A DNA stretch of 64,000 nt from an uncultured Barnesiella sp. (lineage in GTDB: Bacteria > Bacteroidota > Bacteroidia > Bacteroidales > Barnesiellaceae), in the NCBI GenBank assembly GCA_944320015.1, contig CALUFO010000010.1, positions 1-64,000 on the forward strand, in the 5' to 3' direction. The notes under the pieces were generated by a model that saw only the letters and a program-made list of their open reading frames with translations, was not told the DNA's origin and ran no database searches. This document shows positions 36,810-46,277 of the stretch, piece by piece. Made by a program: the position numbers and the translations under genes. Every line of letters starts with the position of its first letter. Position 1 is the first letter of the stretch.

Positions 36810-39242
36810 TTATTTTATTTCTATCGCATTTTTCACTTTTTGGTCGGTCAAGGCTATTTTCAAGACATCGGCAATATTTTTCACATAGTGGAAAGTGAGC
36901 CCTTTCAAATAAGTGTCTTTGATTTCCTCTATGTCTTTGCGGTTCTCTTCCGAGAGCACGATTTCGTGTATGCCGGCTCGTTTGGCCGCCAATATTTTCT
37001 CTTTGATACCCCCTACGGGAAGCACTTTCCCGCGCAGGGTGATTTCGCCCGTCATGGCCAAGTGGTCTTTCACTTTACGTTGGGTAAAGGTCGAGGCCAG
37101 CGAGGTGACCATTGTGATACCTGCCGAGGGGCCGTCTTTGGGTATGGCGCCTTCGGGCACATGAATATGTACCGCCCATTTGTCGAATATGTCTTCGTCG
37201 ATATTCAGCAGCGAGGCGTGCGATTTGATATATTGCAGAGCGATGATGGCCGACTCTTTCATTACGTCGCCCAAATTGCCGGTAAGGGTGAGCTTTTCGC
37301 CTTTCGATTTGCTGAGGCTCGACTCGACAAAGAGTATTTCGCCGCCTACGGCTGTCCAAGCCAGTCCCGTTACCACACCGGCATAATCGTTGTTCTCGTA
37401 TTTATCCCGGCTGTATTCCTGTACGCCCAGATAGTCGTGCAGGTCGTCCAGCGAGAGGGTGGGGTTGTATGCTTTGCCCGAAGCCTTCATACGGGCTATT
37501 TTACGCATGATACGGGCAATCTTTTTATCGAGCTCGCGTACTCCCGACTCACGGGTATATTGTTCGACAATAGCCGCCATTACCTTCTTGGGAATGACTA
37601 CATCGCCCTCTTTCAATCCATGATTTTCGAGTTGCTTGGGCACGAGGTGCCGACGTCCTATTTCGATTTTCTCTTCGAGGATATATCCGCTGATGTCGAT
37701 CAACTCCATGCGGTCGAGCAGCGGCTGGGAAATGGAGTTGAGGTTGTTGGCTGTGGCGATAAAGAGTATTTTCGACAAGTCGTAATCGATGTCGATATAG
37801 TTGTCGTGGAATGCGTTGTTCTGTTCGGGGTCGAGAACTTCGAGCAGCGCCGAGGCCGGGTCGCCCTTGAAGTCGTTTCCTATTTTGTCGATTTCGTCCA
37901 AAACAAATACCGGATTGGAGCTTTTAGACTTGATAAGGCCTTGTATGATGCGGCCGGGCATGGCTCCTATATAGGTGCGTCGATGTCCTCGTATCTCGGC
38001 TTCGTCGTGCAATCCGCCCAGCGAGATGCGAATGTATTGCCGGTTCAACGCCTCGGCGATTGATTTTCCCAACGACGTTTTTCCTACTCCCGGAGGGCCG
38101 TAGAGGCAGATAATGGGCGATTTCATGTCGCCGCGCAGTTTCAATACGGCCAAATGTTCGATAATACGCTCTTTGACCTTGTCCAACCCGTAGTGATCTT
38201 TGTCCAATTGCTTTTGCACATGGTTGAGGTTGAAGTTGTCTTGGGTGTATTCGTTCCACGGCAATTCGAGCAGTGTGTCGAGATAGGAGTATTGAACCGA
38301 GAAGTCGGGCGATTGCGGGTGCAAACGTTCGAGTTTGCGCATTTCTTTTTCAAAAATTTCGGCTGTTTTGGCGTCCCATTTCTTTTTCTCGGCTCGCTCG
38401 CGCAATTCCTGAATATCTTGGTCTTGCATACTCCCGCCCAACTCTTCTTGAATAGTGCGTATTTGCTGTTGCAAGAAATGTTCTCGTTGTTGTTGATTGA
38501 GGTCTTCGCGGGTTTTGGACTGTATATCGGCTTTGATTTGCAACAGTTGAGCCTCTTGGGTGAGCATCTCGTAGAGTTTGAACAACCGCTCTTTGATGTT
38601 GCCGAGGTTCAACAACTCTTGCTTTTGACTGGAAGAGAGTGGTATGTTGGCGGCCAAAAAATTGATCAGATAGTGGGCGTTGTCGATATTGCGTATGGCA
38701 AAAATCAACTCTTTGGCCTGCTCTCCGATGTTTTTCAGCAATTCGAAAGTCAGATCTTTCAAAGCCGACACCAAGGCTTCGAACTCTTTGTCGCCCGCTT
38801 CGGGTAGAATTTCGCTTTCCAACGACACGTTGGCCCGCATGTATGGAAATGTCTCGGTCACTTCATCGATATGGAACCGCTTCATTTTCCCTTGCAGAAT
38901 CACTGTGGTGCTGTCGTCGGGCATTTCGAGTATTTTGATAATCTCGCTGATGACTCCTATTTCGTATAACTCGTCTTTCCCCGGGTCTTCGACGGAAGCG
39001 TTGCGCTGGCAGACTACGCCGATAGGGGTGCGGTTGTTTTGAGCATCTTTTATCAACTGCAATGATTTGGGCCTACCCACATTGACGGGGATAGCTACTC
39101 CCGGGAATAACACCATATTGCGCAAGGCAAGAATGGGCAACCCGCTTGTATTAAGAGTTTTGCATTCCGAGTCGTTTTGCCCCGATATTTCGGTGAACAG
39201 AGGCATGATCGAAGGTGCGTTTTCGTCGTTTTCGCAAATCAT
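36810..39242 (-). CDS. lon: ATP-dependent Lon protease
   Basis: A cytosolic protein quality-control protease of about 810 residues. N-terminal substrate domain ([19 protein letters not shown]), Walker [13 protein letters not shown], Walker [12 protein letters not shown], and a proteolytic domain with the catalytic Ser in [10 protein letters not shown] and Lys in [11 protein letters not shown]. The start is uncertain: [11 protein letters not shown] at 39242 follows an A-rich stretch (chosen), while ATG 39281 would add 13 residues; ORF continuation to 39482 lies beyond the promoter box at 39359-39366. Upstream of and co-directional with the dehydrogenase gene. Confidence 0.95.
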   Translation of the reverse strand: MICENDENAPSIMPLFTEISGQNDSECKTLNTSGLPILALRNMVLFPGVAIPVNVGRPKSLQLIKDAQNNRTPIGVVCQRNASVEDPGKDELYEIGVISEIIKILEMPDDSTTVILQGKMKRFHIDEVTETFPYMRANVSLESEILPEAGDKEFEALVSALKDLTFELLKNIGEQAKELIFAIRNIDNAHYLINFLAANIPLSSSQKQELLNLGNIKERLFKLYEMLTQEAQLLQIKADIQSKTREDLNQQQREHFLQQQIRTIQEELGGSMQDQDIQELRERAEKKKWDAKTAEIFEKEMRKLERLHPQSPDFSVQYSYLDTLLELPWNEYTQDNFNLNHVQKQLDKDHYGLDKVKERIIEHLAVLKLRGDMKSPIICLYGPPGVGKTSLGKSIAEALNRQYIRISLGGLHDEAEIRGHRRTYIGAMPGRIIQGLIKSKSSNPVFVLDEIDKIGNDFKGDPASALLEVLDPEQNNAFHDNYIDIDYDLSKILFIATANNLNSISQPLLDRMELIDISGYILEEKIEIGRRHLVPKQLENHGLKEGDVVIPKKVMAAIVEQYTRESGVRELDKKIARIMRKIARMKASGKAYNPTLSLDDLHDYLGVQEYSRDKYENNDYAGVVTGLAWTAVGGEILFVESSLSKSKGEKLTLTGNLGDVMKESAIIALQYIKSHASLLNIDEDIFDKWAVHIHVPEGAIPKDGPSAGITMVTSLASTFTQRKVKDHLAMTGEITLRGKVLPVGGIKEKILAAKRAGIHEIVLSEENRKDIEEIKDTYLKGLTFHYVKNIADVLKIALTDQKVKNAIEIK

Positions 39243-39358
39243 ATAATTGTTCTTAGGTGTTTTTAATTTAGATATTGACATTTTGACAGCCCGAGCTTGA
39301 CATTTTTGCATCGCCCTGTCTCTCTTTATCGTTTCCTTTAATTGTGCAACTCGCGTGC

Positions 39359-39366
39359 CAAAGTTA
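39359..39366 (-). promoter_or_regulatory. -7 element upstream of lon
   Basis: Minus strand TAACTTTG, with a TTTCG at about the -33 place (a near match). The transcript would start near 39352, giving a 70-110 nt leader depending on the start codon. Confidence 0.5.
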
Positions 39367-39437
39367 CGCAAATAAGAGGGTAATGTCGAAATTATTATGT
39401 TTTTTTGTTTATTTTGCAGGCCGAATAGCTTTCTGGT

Positions 39438-40151
39438 ATGGCAAATTCTTATTTTCAGTTCAAACAGTTCACGATTTATCAAGAGCGCGCGGCCATGCGG
39501 GTGGGCACCGACGGTGTGTTGTTGGGCGCTTGGAGCCGCTTGGAACCGTCGCGTCGTATTTTAGACGTAGGAACGGGGACGGGGTTGATCGCCGTTATGG
39601 CAGCCCAACGCTCTTCGGCTCAAATCGATGCCGTGGAGTTGGATTTCGACGCTGCGTGCGATGCCGCCTATAATGTGCAACGCTCGCCGTGGAGCGACAG
39701 GATAACGGTCTATGGTGTCGATTTTGTCGATTTTTACCAGAAACAAAGCATTCCCCGTTATGACCATATTGTGTCCAATCCGCCCTATTTTGTAGAGTCG
39801 TTGCTCCCTCCCGACCAAAAGCGGGAAAAAGCTCGTCACGCCGGTTCGCTCGATTATGAAGTCTTGTTCGAGGGTGCCTCCCGGTTATTGTTGCCCGAGG
39901 GGCGTTTGTCGTTGATCGCACCCGCCGATATGGAAGAGCACCTTATCTTTGTCGCCCTGTTGCATGGATTTTACCCGGTGAAGTTCACCTATGTGTCGGG
40001 GATTGCCGGGAGAGCCCCCAAACGACTTTTATCGGAGTGGAGCCGTCGACGCAATCCATTAGAAACCACGCTTTTGTCGATAGAGCGGAGAGGCGCCGGA
40101 TATACCGCCGAGTATGTGGCGCTTACCCGTGACTTTTATTTGAAAATGTAG
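39438..40151 (+). CDS. trmN6: tRNA1(Val) (adenine(37)-N6)-methyltransferase
   Basis: A 237-residue SAM-dependent methyltransferase (YfiC/TrmN6 family), which methylates A37 of tRNA-Val. SAM motif I LDVGTGTGLIAVMAAQR and the catalytic N6-adenine motif NPPYF are clear; the N-terminal FQFKQFTIYQERAAMRVGTDGVLLGAW is typical. It diverges from lon. The next gene follows after 75 nt on the same strand. Confidence 0.92.
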   Translation: MANSYFQFKQFTIYQERAAMRVGTDGVLLGAWSRLEPSRRILDVGTGTGLIAVMAAQRSSAQIDAVELDFDAACDAAYNVQRSPWSDRITVYGVDFVDFYQKQSIPRYDHIVSNPPYFVESLLPPDQKREKARHAGSLDYEVLFEGASRLLLPEGRLSLIAPADMEEHLIFVALLHGFYPVKFTYVSGIAGRAPKRLLSEWSRRRNPLETTLLSIERRGAGYTAEYVALTRDFYLKM

Positions 40152-40226
40152 TTCCCGGAACAAATGTGATATCCCGTGTGTTATAGGGTTGTAGTTTTTC
40201 AAAGTACAATCAAATAACAACTAATT

Positions 40227-40781
40227 ATGGATATTGGAACAATTTATTTCTGGGGGAAAACCAAGTACTGGTGGACTCTGATCGTTGCCGGGCTGTTAAT
40301 GATTACTTGCGGATTTTGGTTATGGTCCCAGCCGGCGCTGGGGTATGAAGTCTTATCGCTGCTGTTGGGGTGGATTGTGATTCTTTTCGGAGTCGTACAA
40401 CTCGTTGTGTCGAGCAGTGTGAAGCAGCGAGTGCGAGGGTGGGGCTGGTGGCTTGCCGGGGGAATTATCGATATTCTCATCGGGTTTATTCTGGTGGGGA
40501 ATCTCTCTTTCGGCGAAGCGGTATTGCCTTTTTTCTTTGCCGCCATATTTTTGTATAAAGGAGTGTCCAATCTCTTTTCGGCTTTCAGTATGATTTCTAC
40601 CGAAAAATATTGGTGGTTGTATCTCATTAACGGATTGCTGTTGTCGACACTTGGTATCCTATTTTTCTCGATGCCTTTTATGGCGACGTTTTCCATTGTC
40701 TTTTTGTGTGCGGTAGCTTTTGTCTACTGGGGTGTTTCGCTTCTTCTTTTCGGTTGTTCTTTACGACCGTCGGGGAAATAG
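40227..40781 (+). CDS. HdeD-like DUF308 membrane protein
   Basis: A 184-residue inner-membrane protein with about six hydrophobic helices in pairs, as in HdeD/DUF308 (WWTLIVAGLLMITCGFWLW, then GWWLAGGIIDILIGFILVG, then YLINGLLLSTLGILFFSMP). E. coli HdeD is linked to acid resistance; a role here is only suggested. A perfect-looking terminator follows. Confidence 0.8.
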   Translation: MDIGTIYFWGKTKYWWTLIVAGLLMITCGFWLWSQPALGYEVLSLLLGWIVILFGVVQLVVSSSVKQRVRGWGWWLAGGIIDILIGFILVGNLSFGEAVLPFFFAAIFLYKGVSNLFSAFSMISTEKYWWLYLINGLLLSTLGILFFSMPFMATFSIVFLCAVAFVYWGVSLLLFGCSLRPSGK

Positions 40782-40807
40782 CCCCCCAACATGCACACGG
40801 CCGATAT

Positions 40808-40839
40808 AGGGCGCTCTCCATTGGGGGCGCTCTTTTTTT
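40808..40839 (+). terminator. Intrinsic terminator after the DUF308 gene
   Basis: An 11-bp stem (AGGGCGCTCTC with GGGGGCGCTCT, including three G-U pairs) and a CATT loop, followed by TTTTTTT. Confidence 0.85.
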
Positions 40840-40892
40840 GTTTAAGGGAGTTAAAACCCTTGAAGCGTGTTTTTTATAAAAAGGAAAAGAAG

Positions 40893-40900
40893 TATATTTG
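40893..40900 (+). promoter_or_regulatory. -7 element upstream of the His/Ser-rich protein operon
   Basis: TATATTTG, giving a start near 40907 and a long leader of about 135 nt to the ATG at 41042. No TTG at the -33 distance. Confidence 0.5.
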
Positions 40901-40919
40901 TAAAAAATAAAGGAGCCGA

Positions 40920-40967
40920 ATGCAGCATTTAAGCTGTTTTCAGACTCTTTATAAGAAAGGAGATTAA
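40920..40967 (+). CDS. Possible 15-codon leader ORF
   Basis: ATG at 40920 preceded by AAGGAG (40910-40915), unusual here because Shine-Dalgarno sites are rare. It encodes MQHLSCFQTLYKKGD and stops at TAA 40965-40967, inside the leader of the 41042 gene. CAGC/GCTG and AGACTCTTT/AAAGAGTAGTCT hairpins overlap it. It could be a leader peptide controlling the downstream gene, or chance. Confidence 0.3.
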   Translation: MQHLSCFQTLYKKGD

Positions 40968-41041
40968 ACTATTTGCAGAAAGAGTAGTCTAATAGGTAAA
41001 ATATCATTTCAATAGCATATAAATTTAAAGGAGAGATGATT

Positions 41042-42403
41042 ATGAAAACAAAAAGATTTGCCCTGTCGATTATAATGTCGTTGTTGGTGACGGCTTTTGC
41101 CGGAGCAAACCCCTACATAATCGAAGACGACATTTATTATAATCCCGACGATAAAAACCCGGTCGTAGAGCAGAAGGAAAAAGAGGAGGCGGCTGCAAAA
41201 GCGGCTCTGCAAGAGCAGACTCCCGTGCAAAAAACATTGATGGTGACGACGGACAATACTTTTCGAGATGTCGACGAGTATAACCGCCGAGGCGATGCGC
41301 CCGAGATGACTCTCGACGATGTCGCAGCCAATCAAACCGAGGATTATGTGCAATATAACGTAGTCGACGAAAACGGCGACGACGGCTATTATTTGAACGG
41401 GTTCAACGGAAGTCAGTCGGACTATGAATATTCGTTGCGTATCCGCCGGTTCCACAATCCTAAATTCGCAGTATCGGTGAGCGACCCATTCTATACCGAT
41501 ATTTATTTCCTCGACAATAACGATTGGAATGTCTATATCACAGATAACTACGCATGGGTAACCCCTACATGGACCAATCCGTGGTATTGGGATTATATGT
41601 GGACTCCCTATTCCTATACCAGTTGGTCGTGGCGGTGGAGTTTAGGCCCGTGGAGTCTTTCCTTCGGATACGACCCATTCTATCGCTGGGGTGGATATTG
41701 GGGTAGTTATTGGGGGTGGAATTCGTGGTATTGGTCGCCCTACTATCATCACCATCCTTACTATCACCACCATCCTTACTATCACCACCATCATCATTAT
41801 TATGGCTGGAATCGTCCGGTTCGTCCGCACTATACACCCAACGGACGCCGCCCGAATCGTTATGGAGGCAATATCGTTTCTTCGAGCGGTGCGTCTTCGA
41901 CAAACGGCCGTCGCGCGACCGTAGGAACTTCGTCGTCGGCAACGACAAACGGTCGTCGCACCATAGTCTCTTCGTCGAGCAGCGGCAATTCGCAATCGGT
42001 AAATGGTGTGCGCACCAATAGAGGCACCGTTATCAACAATAGCACCCTGTCGAGCGGGAACAGAGGTTATAGATTCGATTCGGCCAATTCGTCCCGTCGT
42101 GGTTCGACCTCTTCGAGCACGGTCACTGTACCGTCGAGCAGCCAAAGCCGACGACAGACTACGATAAACAACTCGTCCCGCTCTTCTTCATCGAATCGAA
42201 GCTATAATCGTGCGGGCACGACCAGCGGGCGCAGTACGTCGACTTATAATAGAAGCTCTTCGTCGTCCCGTGGTAGTTCGAGTTTTTCGAACCGCTCATC
42301 GTCGAGCCGCAGGTCTTCCGGTAGTTATTCGGCACCTTCGTCTTCGTCGAGAGGTAGCAGTGGCGCGTCTCGCGGTGGCGGCGGACGTGGTGGCCGTAGA
42401 TAA
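41042..42403 (+). CDS. Exported His/Tyr/Trp- and Ser/Arg-rich protein, 453 aa
   Basis: Start at ATG 41042, 8 nt after an AAGGAG site (41028-41033); an in-frame ATG two codons earlier sits too near it. A signal peptide ends AFAGAN (about residue 21). An acidic N-terminal part (IEDDIYYNPDDKNPVVEQKEKEE) is followed by an aromatic part (about 165-235, many Trp and Tyr) and a His-rich block (about 235-257: YYHHHPYYHHHPYYHHHHH) that could bind metal ions. The last 180 residues are low complexity, mainly Ser, Arg and Gly (RSSSSSRGSSS, RGGGGRGGRR). No family recognised. The next gene, a FadL-like outer-membrane protein, starts 35 nt later. Confidence 0.75.
   Translation: MKTKRFALSIIMSLLVTAFAGANPYIIEDDIYYNPDDKNPVVEQKEKEEAAAKAALQEQTPVQKTLMVTTDNTFRDVDEYNRRGDAPEMTLDDVAANQTEDYVQYNVVDENGDDGYYLNGFNGSQSDYEYSLRIRRFHNPKFAVSVSDPFYTDIYFLDNNDWNVYITDNYAWVTPTWTNPWYWDYMWTPYSYTSWSWRWSLGPWSLSFGYDPFYRWGGYWGSYWGWNSWYWSPYYHHHPYYHHHPYYHHHHHYYGWNRPVRPHYTPNGRRPNRYGGNIVSSSGASSTNGRRATVGTSSSATTNGRRTIVSSSSSGNSQSVNGVRTNRGTVINNSTLSSGNRGYRFDSANSSRRGSTSSSTVTVPSSSQSRRQTTINNSSRSSSSNRSYNRAGTTSGRSTSTYNRSSSSSRGSSSFSNRSSSSRRSSGSYSAPSSSSRGSSGASRGGGGRGGRR
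41741..41794 (+). repeat. Three 18-bp tandem repeats in the His-rich coding block
   Basis: Units tactatcatcaccatcct, tactatcaccaccatcct and tactatcaccaccatcat encode YYHHHP-type hexapeptides. The run keeps frame (18 = 6 codons), so copy number could vary without frameshift. Confidence 0.85.
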
Positions 42404-42438
42404 TCAAAGTGTGAATTTTCAAGTATGAAATTAGCGAT

Positions 42439-44067
42439 ATGAAAAATGTAAAATATATTTTGGCATTGACCGCTCTTTGGAGCGGTTCGATGCTTTTCGG
42501 ACAAGGGGTTATCGACGCATTGAAATATTCTCAACAAGACATTCGGGGTACGGCTCGTTACATGGGTATGGCCGGAGCCTTCGGCGCATTGGGCGGAGAT
42601 ATTACGACGTTGAGTCAGAATCCGGCCGGGATAGGGGTATATAGAAATTCCGATGTCTCGGCCACCATAGACCTTTCCAACCAAGTAAGTTCGGTAAATG
42701 TCGCCGGGAATAAATATTCCGACAACAAATTCAGTGTGGCCTGTAATAACTTTGGCGTCGTTTGGGCGATTCGTTTCAACCAAGAAGCCCTGAAAAATTT
42801 GAATTTCGGGTTTGCATACAATAAGCAGAAATCGTTCGACCGCTCATATAAGGCCGGTTATACCGGAATAGCAAATGGCAGTTCCCTGTCGAACTATATC
42901 GCCCAACTATCCTCCGGCTATTCGGTTGACGATTTGGCTTACCGCGATAACAACAGCTACAACCCTTATGACAACAGCCCGTGGTTGAATGTGCTGGGGT
43001 ATCAATCCTATTTGATCAACCCCAAAGGTGCCTCTACATGGGAGGGCATTGTAGGGAATGGCACAGTGGCGTCGGGCGATTTGTTTGTCCGGGAGAAAGG
43101 CTCTATCGATGAATACAATTTCAATATGGGCGGTAACATTTACAATGTATTTTATTGGGGTATAGGCATTGCCGTGACCGACTTCTCATATGATATTCAA
43201 ACCGGATACGGCGAGGAGTTTACAGGAGGATATTTTTACAACGAAGACGGCACCTCCAAAGCAGACGGCTGGTACTTGATGCAAAACGTATTGAGCACGA
43301 GAGGAACGGGAATAAAAGCCAATTTGGGAGTCATCATGAGAGCTACCGACAATTTCCGCTTGGGCTTTGCCTTCCACACGCCCAATTATTATAAAATGAC
43401 CGATACCTACTCGGCGTTTGTAAAATACGATTTGAATAATACGAGTACAAGTACAATCCATAGCGATATAGCCGAAACCCCGAGTGGCAGTTACAGCTAC
43501 GACTTCGAATCGCCGTGGCGCATGATAGCCAGTGCCGCTTATGTATTCGGGCAGAGTGGAATTTTGAGTTTCGATTACGAATACACATCGAGCAATAGTA
43601 TGTCGTTTGACGACCCGTATGCCATCGATGCTTTCTACAACACCAATTACGAGATTAGCGAGATGACTTCTCCCACGCACACGTTCAAGGTGGGCGGCGA
43701 GTTCAGGGTTACACCACAGGTGAGCGCCCGCTTGGGATATGCCTATCAGACCTCCCCGATGAAATCGGAGTACCGATCGGGGCACGAAATACCTACGGCA
43801 GGGACTCTCACCCAATTTACACTGGACCGGGCTACCAATTATTTTACAGTAGGGTTGGGATATAGGTTTGCCAATGTATATATCGATTTGGCCTATATGC
43901 ACCGCTATCGTCGCAGCGAATTGTTCCCGTTCTCCCCGATACCTTCCGTGAGTGAAGATCCTTATGACCCCGATCAGTCGGGGCCTACACTGGCAATTTC
44001 GCCCCAAATATCCACGCTCACCGATCACAACAACTCGTTTGTCTTGACGATGGGAGTGAAATTCTAA
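42439..44067 (+). CDS. OmpP1/FadL-like outer-membrane protein
   Basis: A 542-residue beta-barrel protein with a signal peptide (ends MLFGQG). The N-terminal RYMGMAGAFGALGGDITTLSQNPAGIGVYRNSD matches the FadL/OmpP1 hatch pattern (MGMAGAF... NPAG). The rest shows alternating beta strands and ends in Phe (TMGVKF), suitable for barrel assembly. FadL proteins take up hydrophobic compounds; the substrate here is unknown. Probably co-transcribed with the upstream His-rich protein gene. Confidence 0.8.
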   Translation: MKNVKYILALTALWSGSMLFGQGVIDALKYSQQDIRGTARYMGMAGAFGALGGDITTLSQNPAGIGVYRNSDVSATIDLSNQVSSVNVAGNKYSDNKFSVACNNFGVVWAIRFNQEALKNLNFGFAYNKQKSFDRSYKAGYTGIANGSSLSNYIAQLSSGYSVDDLAYRDNNSYNPYDNSPWLNVLGYQSYLINPKGASTWEGIVGNGTVASGDLFVREKGSIDEYNFNMGGNIYNVFYWGIGIAVTDFSYDIQTGYGEEFTGGYFYNEDGTSKADGWYLMQNVLSTRGTGIKANLGVIMRATDNFRLGFAFHTPNYYKMTDTYSAFVKYDLNNTSTSTIHSDIAETPSGSYSYDFESPWRMIASAAYVFGQSGILSFDYEYTSSNSMSFDDPYAIDAFYNTNYEISEMTSPTHTFKVGGEFRVTPQVSARLGYAYQTSPMKSEYRSGHEIPTAGTLTQFTLDRATNYFTVGLGYRFANVYIDLAYMHRYRRSELFPFSPIPSVSEDPYDPDQSGPTLAISPQISTLTDHNNSFVLTMGVKF

Positions 44068-44089
44068 ATAACCACAGGCATTTATTTTG

Positions 44090-44121
44090 AAAGAGCGGCG
44101 GTAAAATCCAAGCCGCTCTTT
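44090..44121 (+). terminator. Terminator after the FadL-like gene
   Basis: AAAGAGCGGC pairs with GCCGCTCTTT around a 12-nt loop. The T run behind it (TCGTCTTTTC) is imperfect. Confidence 0.7.
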
Positions 44122-44144
44122 CGTCTTTTCTGGAAAGAAATACA

Positions 44145-44152
44145 TATCTTTG
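44145..44152 (+). promoter_or_regulatory. -7 element upstream of the helicase gene
   Basis: TATCTTTG, 27 nt before ATG 44180. It overlaps the in-frame TTG at 44150, so that codon cannot be the start. Confidence 0.55.
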
Positions 44153-44179
44153 AAAGGACAAGGCAATAGTCGTCGCCCG

Positions 44180-46201
44180 ATGGAAAATAATTTTGTAATA
44201 GATACCGAGAATAAAGAGTTTCAAGATGCGTTGAGCCTCGTGCGCTACACCTCGCAGTCGATATTCCTGACGGGGAAGGCGGGCACAGGCAAATCTACAT
44301 TCCTGCGGTATGTGTGCGAGCATGTCAAGAAGAAACATATCGTGCTGGCTCCTACCGGGGTTGCGGCGATCAATGTAGGAGGCACCACGATACACTCTTT
44401 TTTCAAGATGCCGTTTCGCCCCATGCTGCCCGACGATCCCGATTTGAGCCTTGTCGACGGGCGCATTTACAATCTATTGAAATACAGTAAGAAACAGCGG
44501 CAGATTCTGCGAGAGGTGGAGTTGATTATTATCGACGAAATTTCGATGGTTCGTGCCGACATGATTGATTTTATAGACAGGGTGTTGCGTGTCTTTTCGG
44601 GGAATATGCGGTTCCCGTTTGGGGGCAAACAGTTATTGCTGGTGGGCGACATCTATCAGTTGGAGCCGGTGGTGACAGCCGACATGCGCGACATTCTCAG
44701 CCGGTTTTATCCCAATGCCTATTTCTTTTCGGCTCGTGTGTTCAAAGAAATAACACTGGTTCCTATCGAATTGCAAAATGTGTATCGCCAGCAAGACGGG
44801 CAGTTTGTCGATTTGTTGGACAAGATAAGGAACAACACGGCGACCCGTGAGGAACTCAATGTGCTGAACAGCCGATATATTCCCGGTGGGAACGATATGC
44901 TCACCGACGACTTTTCCATTACGCTGGCCACCCGTAGGGATCAAGTCGATTATATCAATGAGAACAGGCTTTCCCGGCTTTCGGGCGAAGAGCGTGTTTT
45001 TGTAGGCGAGATCAAGGGCGATTTTCCCGAGGGCAGTTTACCCACATCGTTGGAACTAGTTTTGAAACCCGGGGCGCAAATCATGTTTATCAAGAACGAC
45101 CCCGACCGCCGATGGGTGAACGGCACGATAGGCATTGTCTCCGATATAACCCCCGACGAGAAAATCGAAGTTTTTCTCGAATCGGGCGAGAGTTATGAGT
45201 TGGAACGCTGTGTGTGGGAAAATATCAAGTACACCTACAACGAAAAAGAGAAAAGTATCGAAGAGACGGTATTGGGCACTTTCGTCCAATATCCTGTGCG
45301 ATTGGCATGGGCCATTACCGTACATAAAAGTCAGGGCTTGACTTTCAACAAAGTAGTGATCGATTTCACCGGAGGCGCTTTTGCCGGCGGACAAACCTAT
45401 GTGGCATTGAGCCGTTGCAAATCGTTGGAAGGAATCGAGCTTCGCAAACCGATTACACACCGCGATATATTTGTCAACCCCGATATCGTGCGTTTCAGCC
45501 AAGGATTCAATAACCCGCAGTTGATCGAGCAATCGTTGAAACTGGCGCAGGCCGACCGCCTCTATGCCGATACCGTAAAAGCCTTCGACGCCGGTGATTT
45601 CGAAGGCATGTTGCAAAATTTCTTTCAAGCCATTCACACGAGATACGATATAGAGAAGCCTATCGTCAAGCGATTTATACGAAGGAAATTAAACGTAATC
45701 AATCAACTGAAAGACAAGAATAAGGAGTTGCGACAGGCTCTTGTCGAGAAAGAGTCCGTTTTGCGTAAATATGCCTATGAATATTACCTGCTGGGGAATG
45801 AGTGTATTACTAAGGCCAAAGATGTGCGAGCCGCTTTGGCCAATTTCGATAAGGCTTTGTCGCTCGACCCTACACTGGTCGACGCATGGGTGAGAAAAGG
45901 CATTACTCTCGAAGACAAGGGCGACGAACATGAGGCGATGGCCTGTTACAACGAGGCGTTGCGGTTGAGCCCGCTGAACTTCAAGGCTCTTTATAATCGG
46001 GGAAAGTTGCGGTATAAGCAAGGCGATTACGAGTCGGCGCTATCCGATTTTGCTAAGGCCGTGAAACAAAAACCGTTGCATGCCACGGCTCATGACCGGC
46101 TCGGCGATACGTTTATAAAACTGGAAATGCCCGATATGGCTGCCCGTCATTGGGCCATTGCCGAGGAACTGCGGGAGAAGAAACAACAGAATAAATCGTA
46201 A
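44180..46201 (+). CDS. PIF1-like helicase with C-terminal TPR repeats
   Basis: A 673-residue superfamily 1 helicase. Walker A TGKAGTGKST (31-40), Walker B LIIIDEISMV, motif III LLVGDIYQLEPV, the ELQNVYRQQDG motif, and the C-terminal VHKSQGLTF and QTYVALSRCKSLEG motifs, all in PIF1/RecD order. Residues from about 520 form TPR repeats (LANFDKALSLDPTLVDAWVRKG, MACYNEALRLSPLNFKALYNRG, LSDFAKAVKQKPLHATAHDRLG), probably for partner binding. Bacterial PIF1-like proteins unwind DNA, often at G-quadruplexes or stalled forks. Start chosen by the promoter at 44145-44152. Confidence 0.92.
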   Translation: MENNFVIDTENKEFQDALSLVRYTSQSIFLTGKAGTGKSTFLRYVCEHVKKKHIVLAPTGVAAINVGGTTIHSFFKMPFRPMLPDDPDLSLVDGRIYNLLKYSKKQRQILREVELIIIDEISMVRADMIDFIDRVLRVFSGNMRFPFGGKQLLLVGDIYQLEPVVTADMRDILSRFYPNAYFFSARVFKEITLVPIELQNVYRQQDGQFVDLLDKIRNNTATREELNVLNSRYIPGGNDMLTDDFSITLATRRDQVDYINENRLSRLSGEERVFVGEIKGDFPEGSLPTSLELVLKPGAQIMFIKNDPDRRWVNGTIGIVSDITPDEKIEVFLESGESYELERCVWENIKYTYNEKEKSIEETVLGTFVQYPVRLAWAITVHKSQGLTFNKVVIDFTGGAFAGGQTYVALSRCKSLEGIELRKPITHRDIFVNPDIVRFSQGFNNPQLIEQSLKLAQADRLYADTVKAFDAGDFEGMLQNFFQAIHTRYDIEKPIVKRFIRRKLNVINQLKDKNKELRQALVEKESVLRKYAYEYYLLGNECITKAKDVRAALANFDKALSLDPTLVDAWVRKGITLEDKGDEHEAMACYNEALRLSPLNFKALYNRGKLRYKQGDYESALSDFAKAVKQKPLHATAHDRLGDTFIKLEMPDMAARHWAIAEELREKKQQNKS

Positions 46202-46210
46202 GAACAGTTT

Positions 46211-46260
46211 ATAAAGAAACAGCTTCGTTGAAAGGATTGTCAACGAAACTGTTTCTTTAT
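46211..46260. terminator. Bidirectional terminator between the helicase and DUF362 genes
   Basis: ATAAAGAAACAGcTTCGTTG pairs with CAACGAAaCTGTTTCTTTAT (20 bp, one mismatch) around a 10-nt loop. Confidence 0.9.
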
Positions 46261-46277
46261 GAGCCGGCAATCACCGG

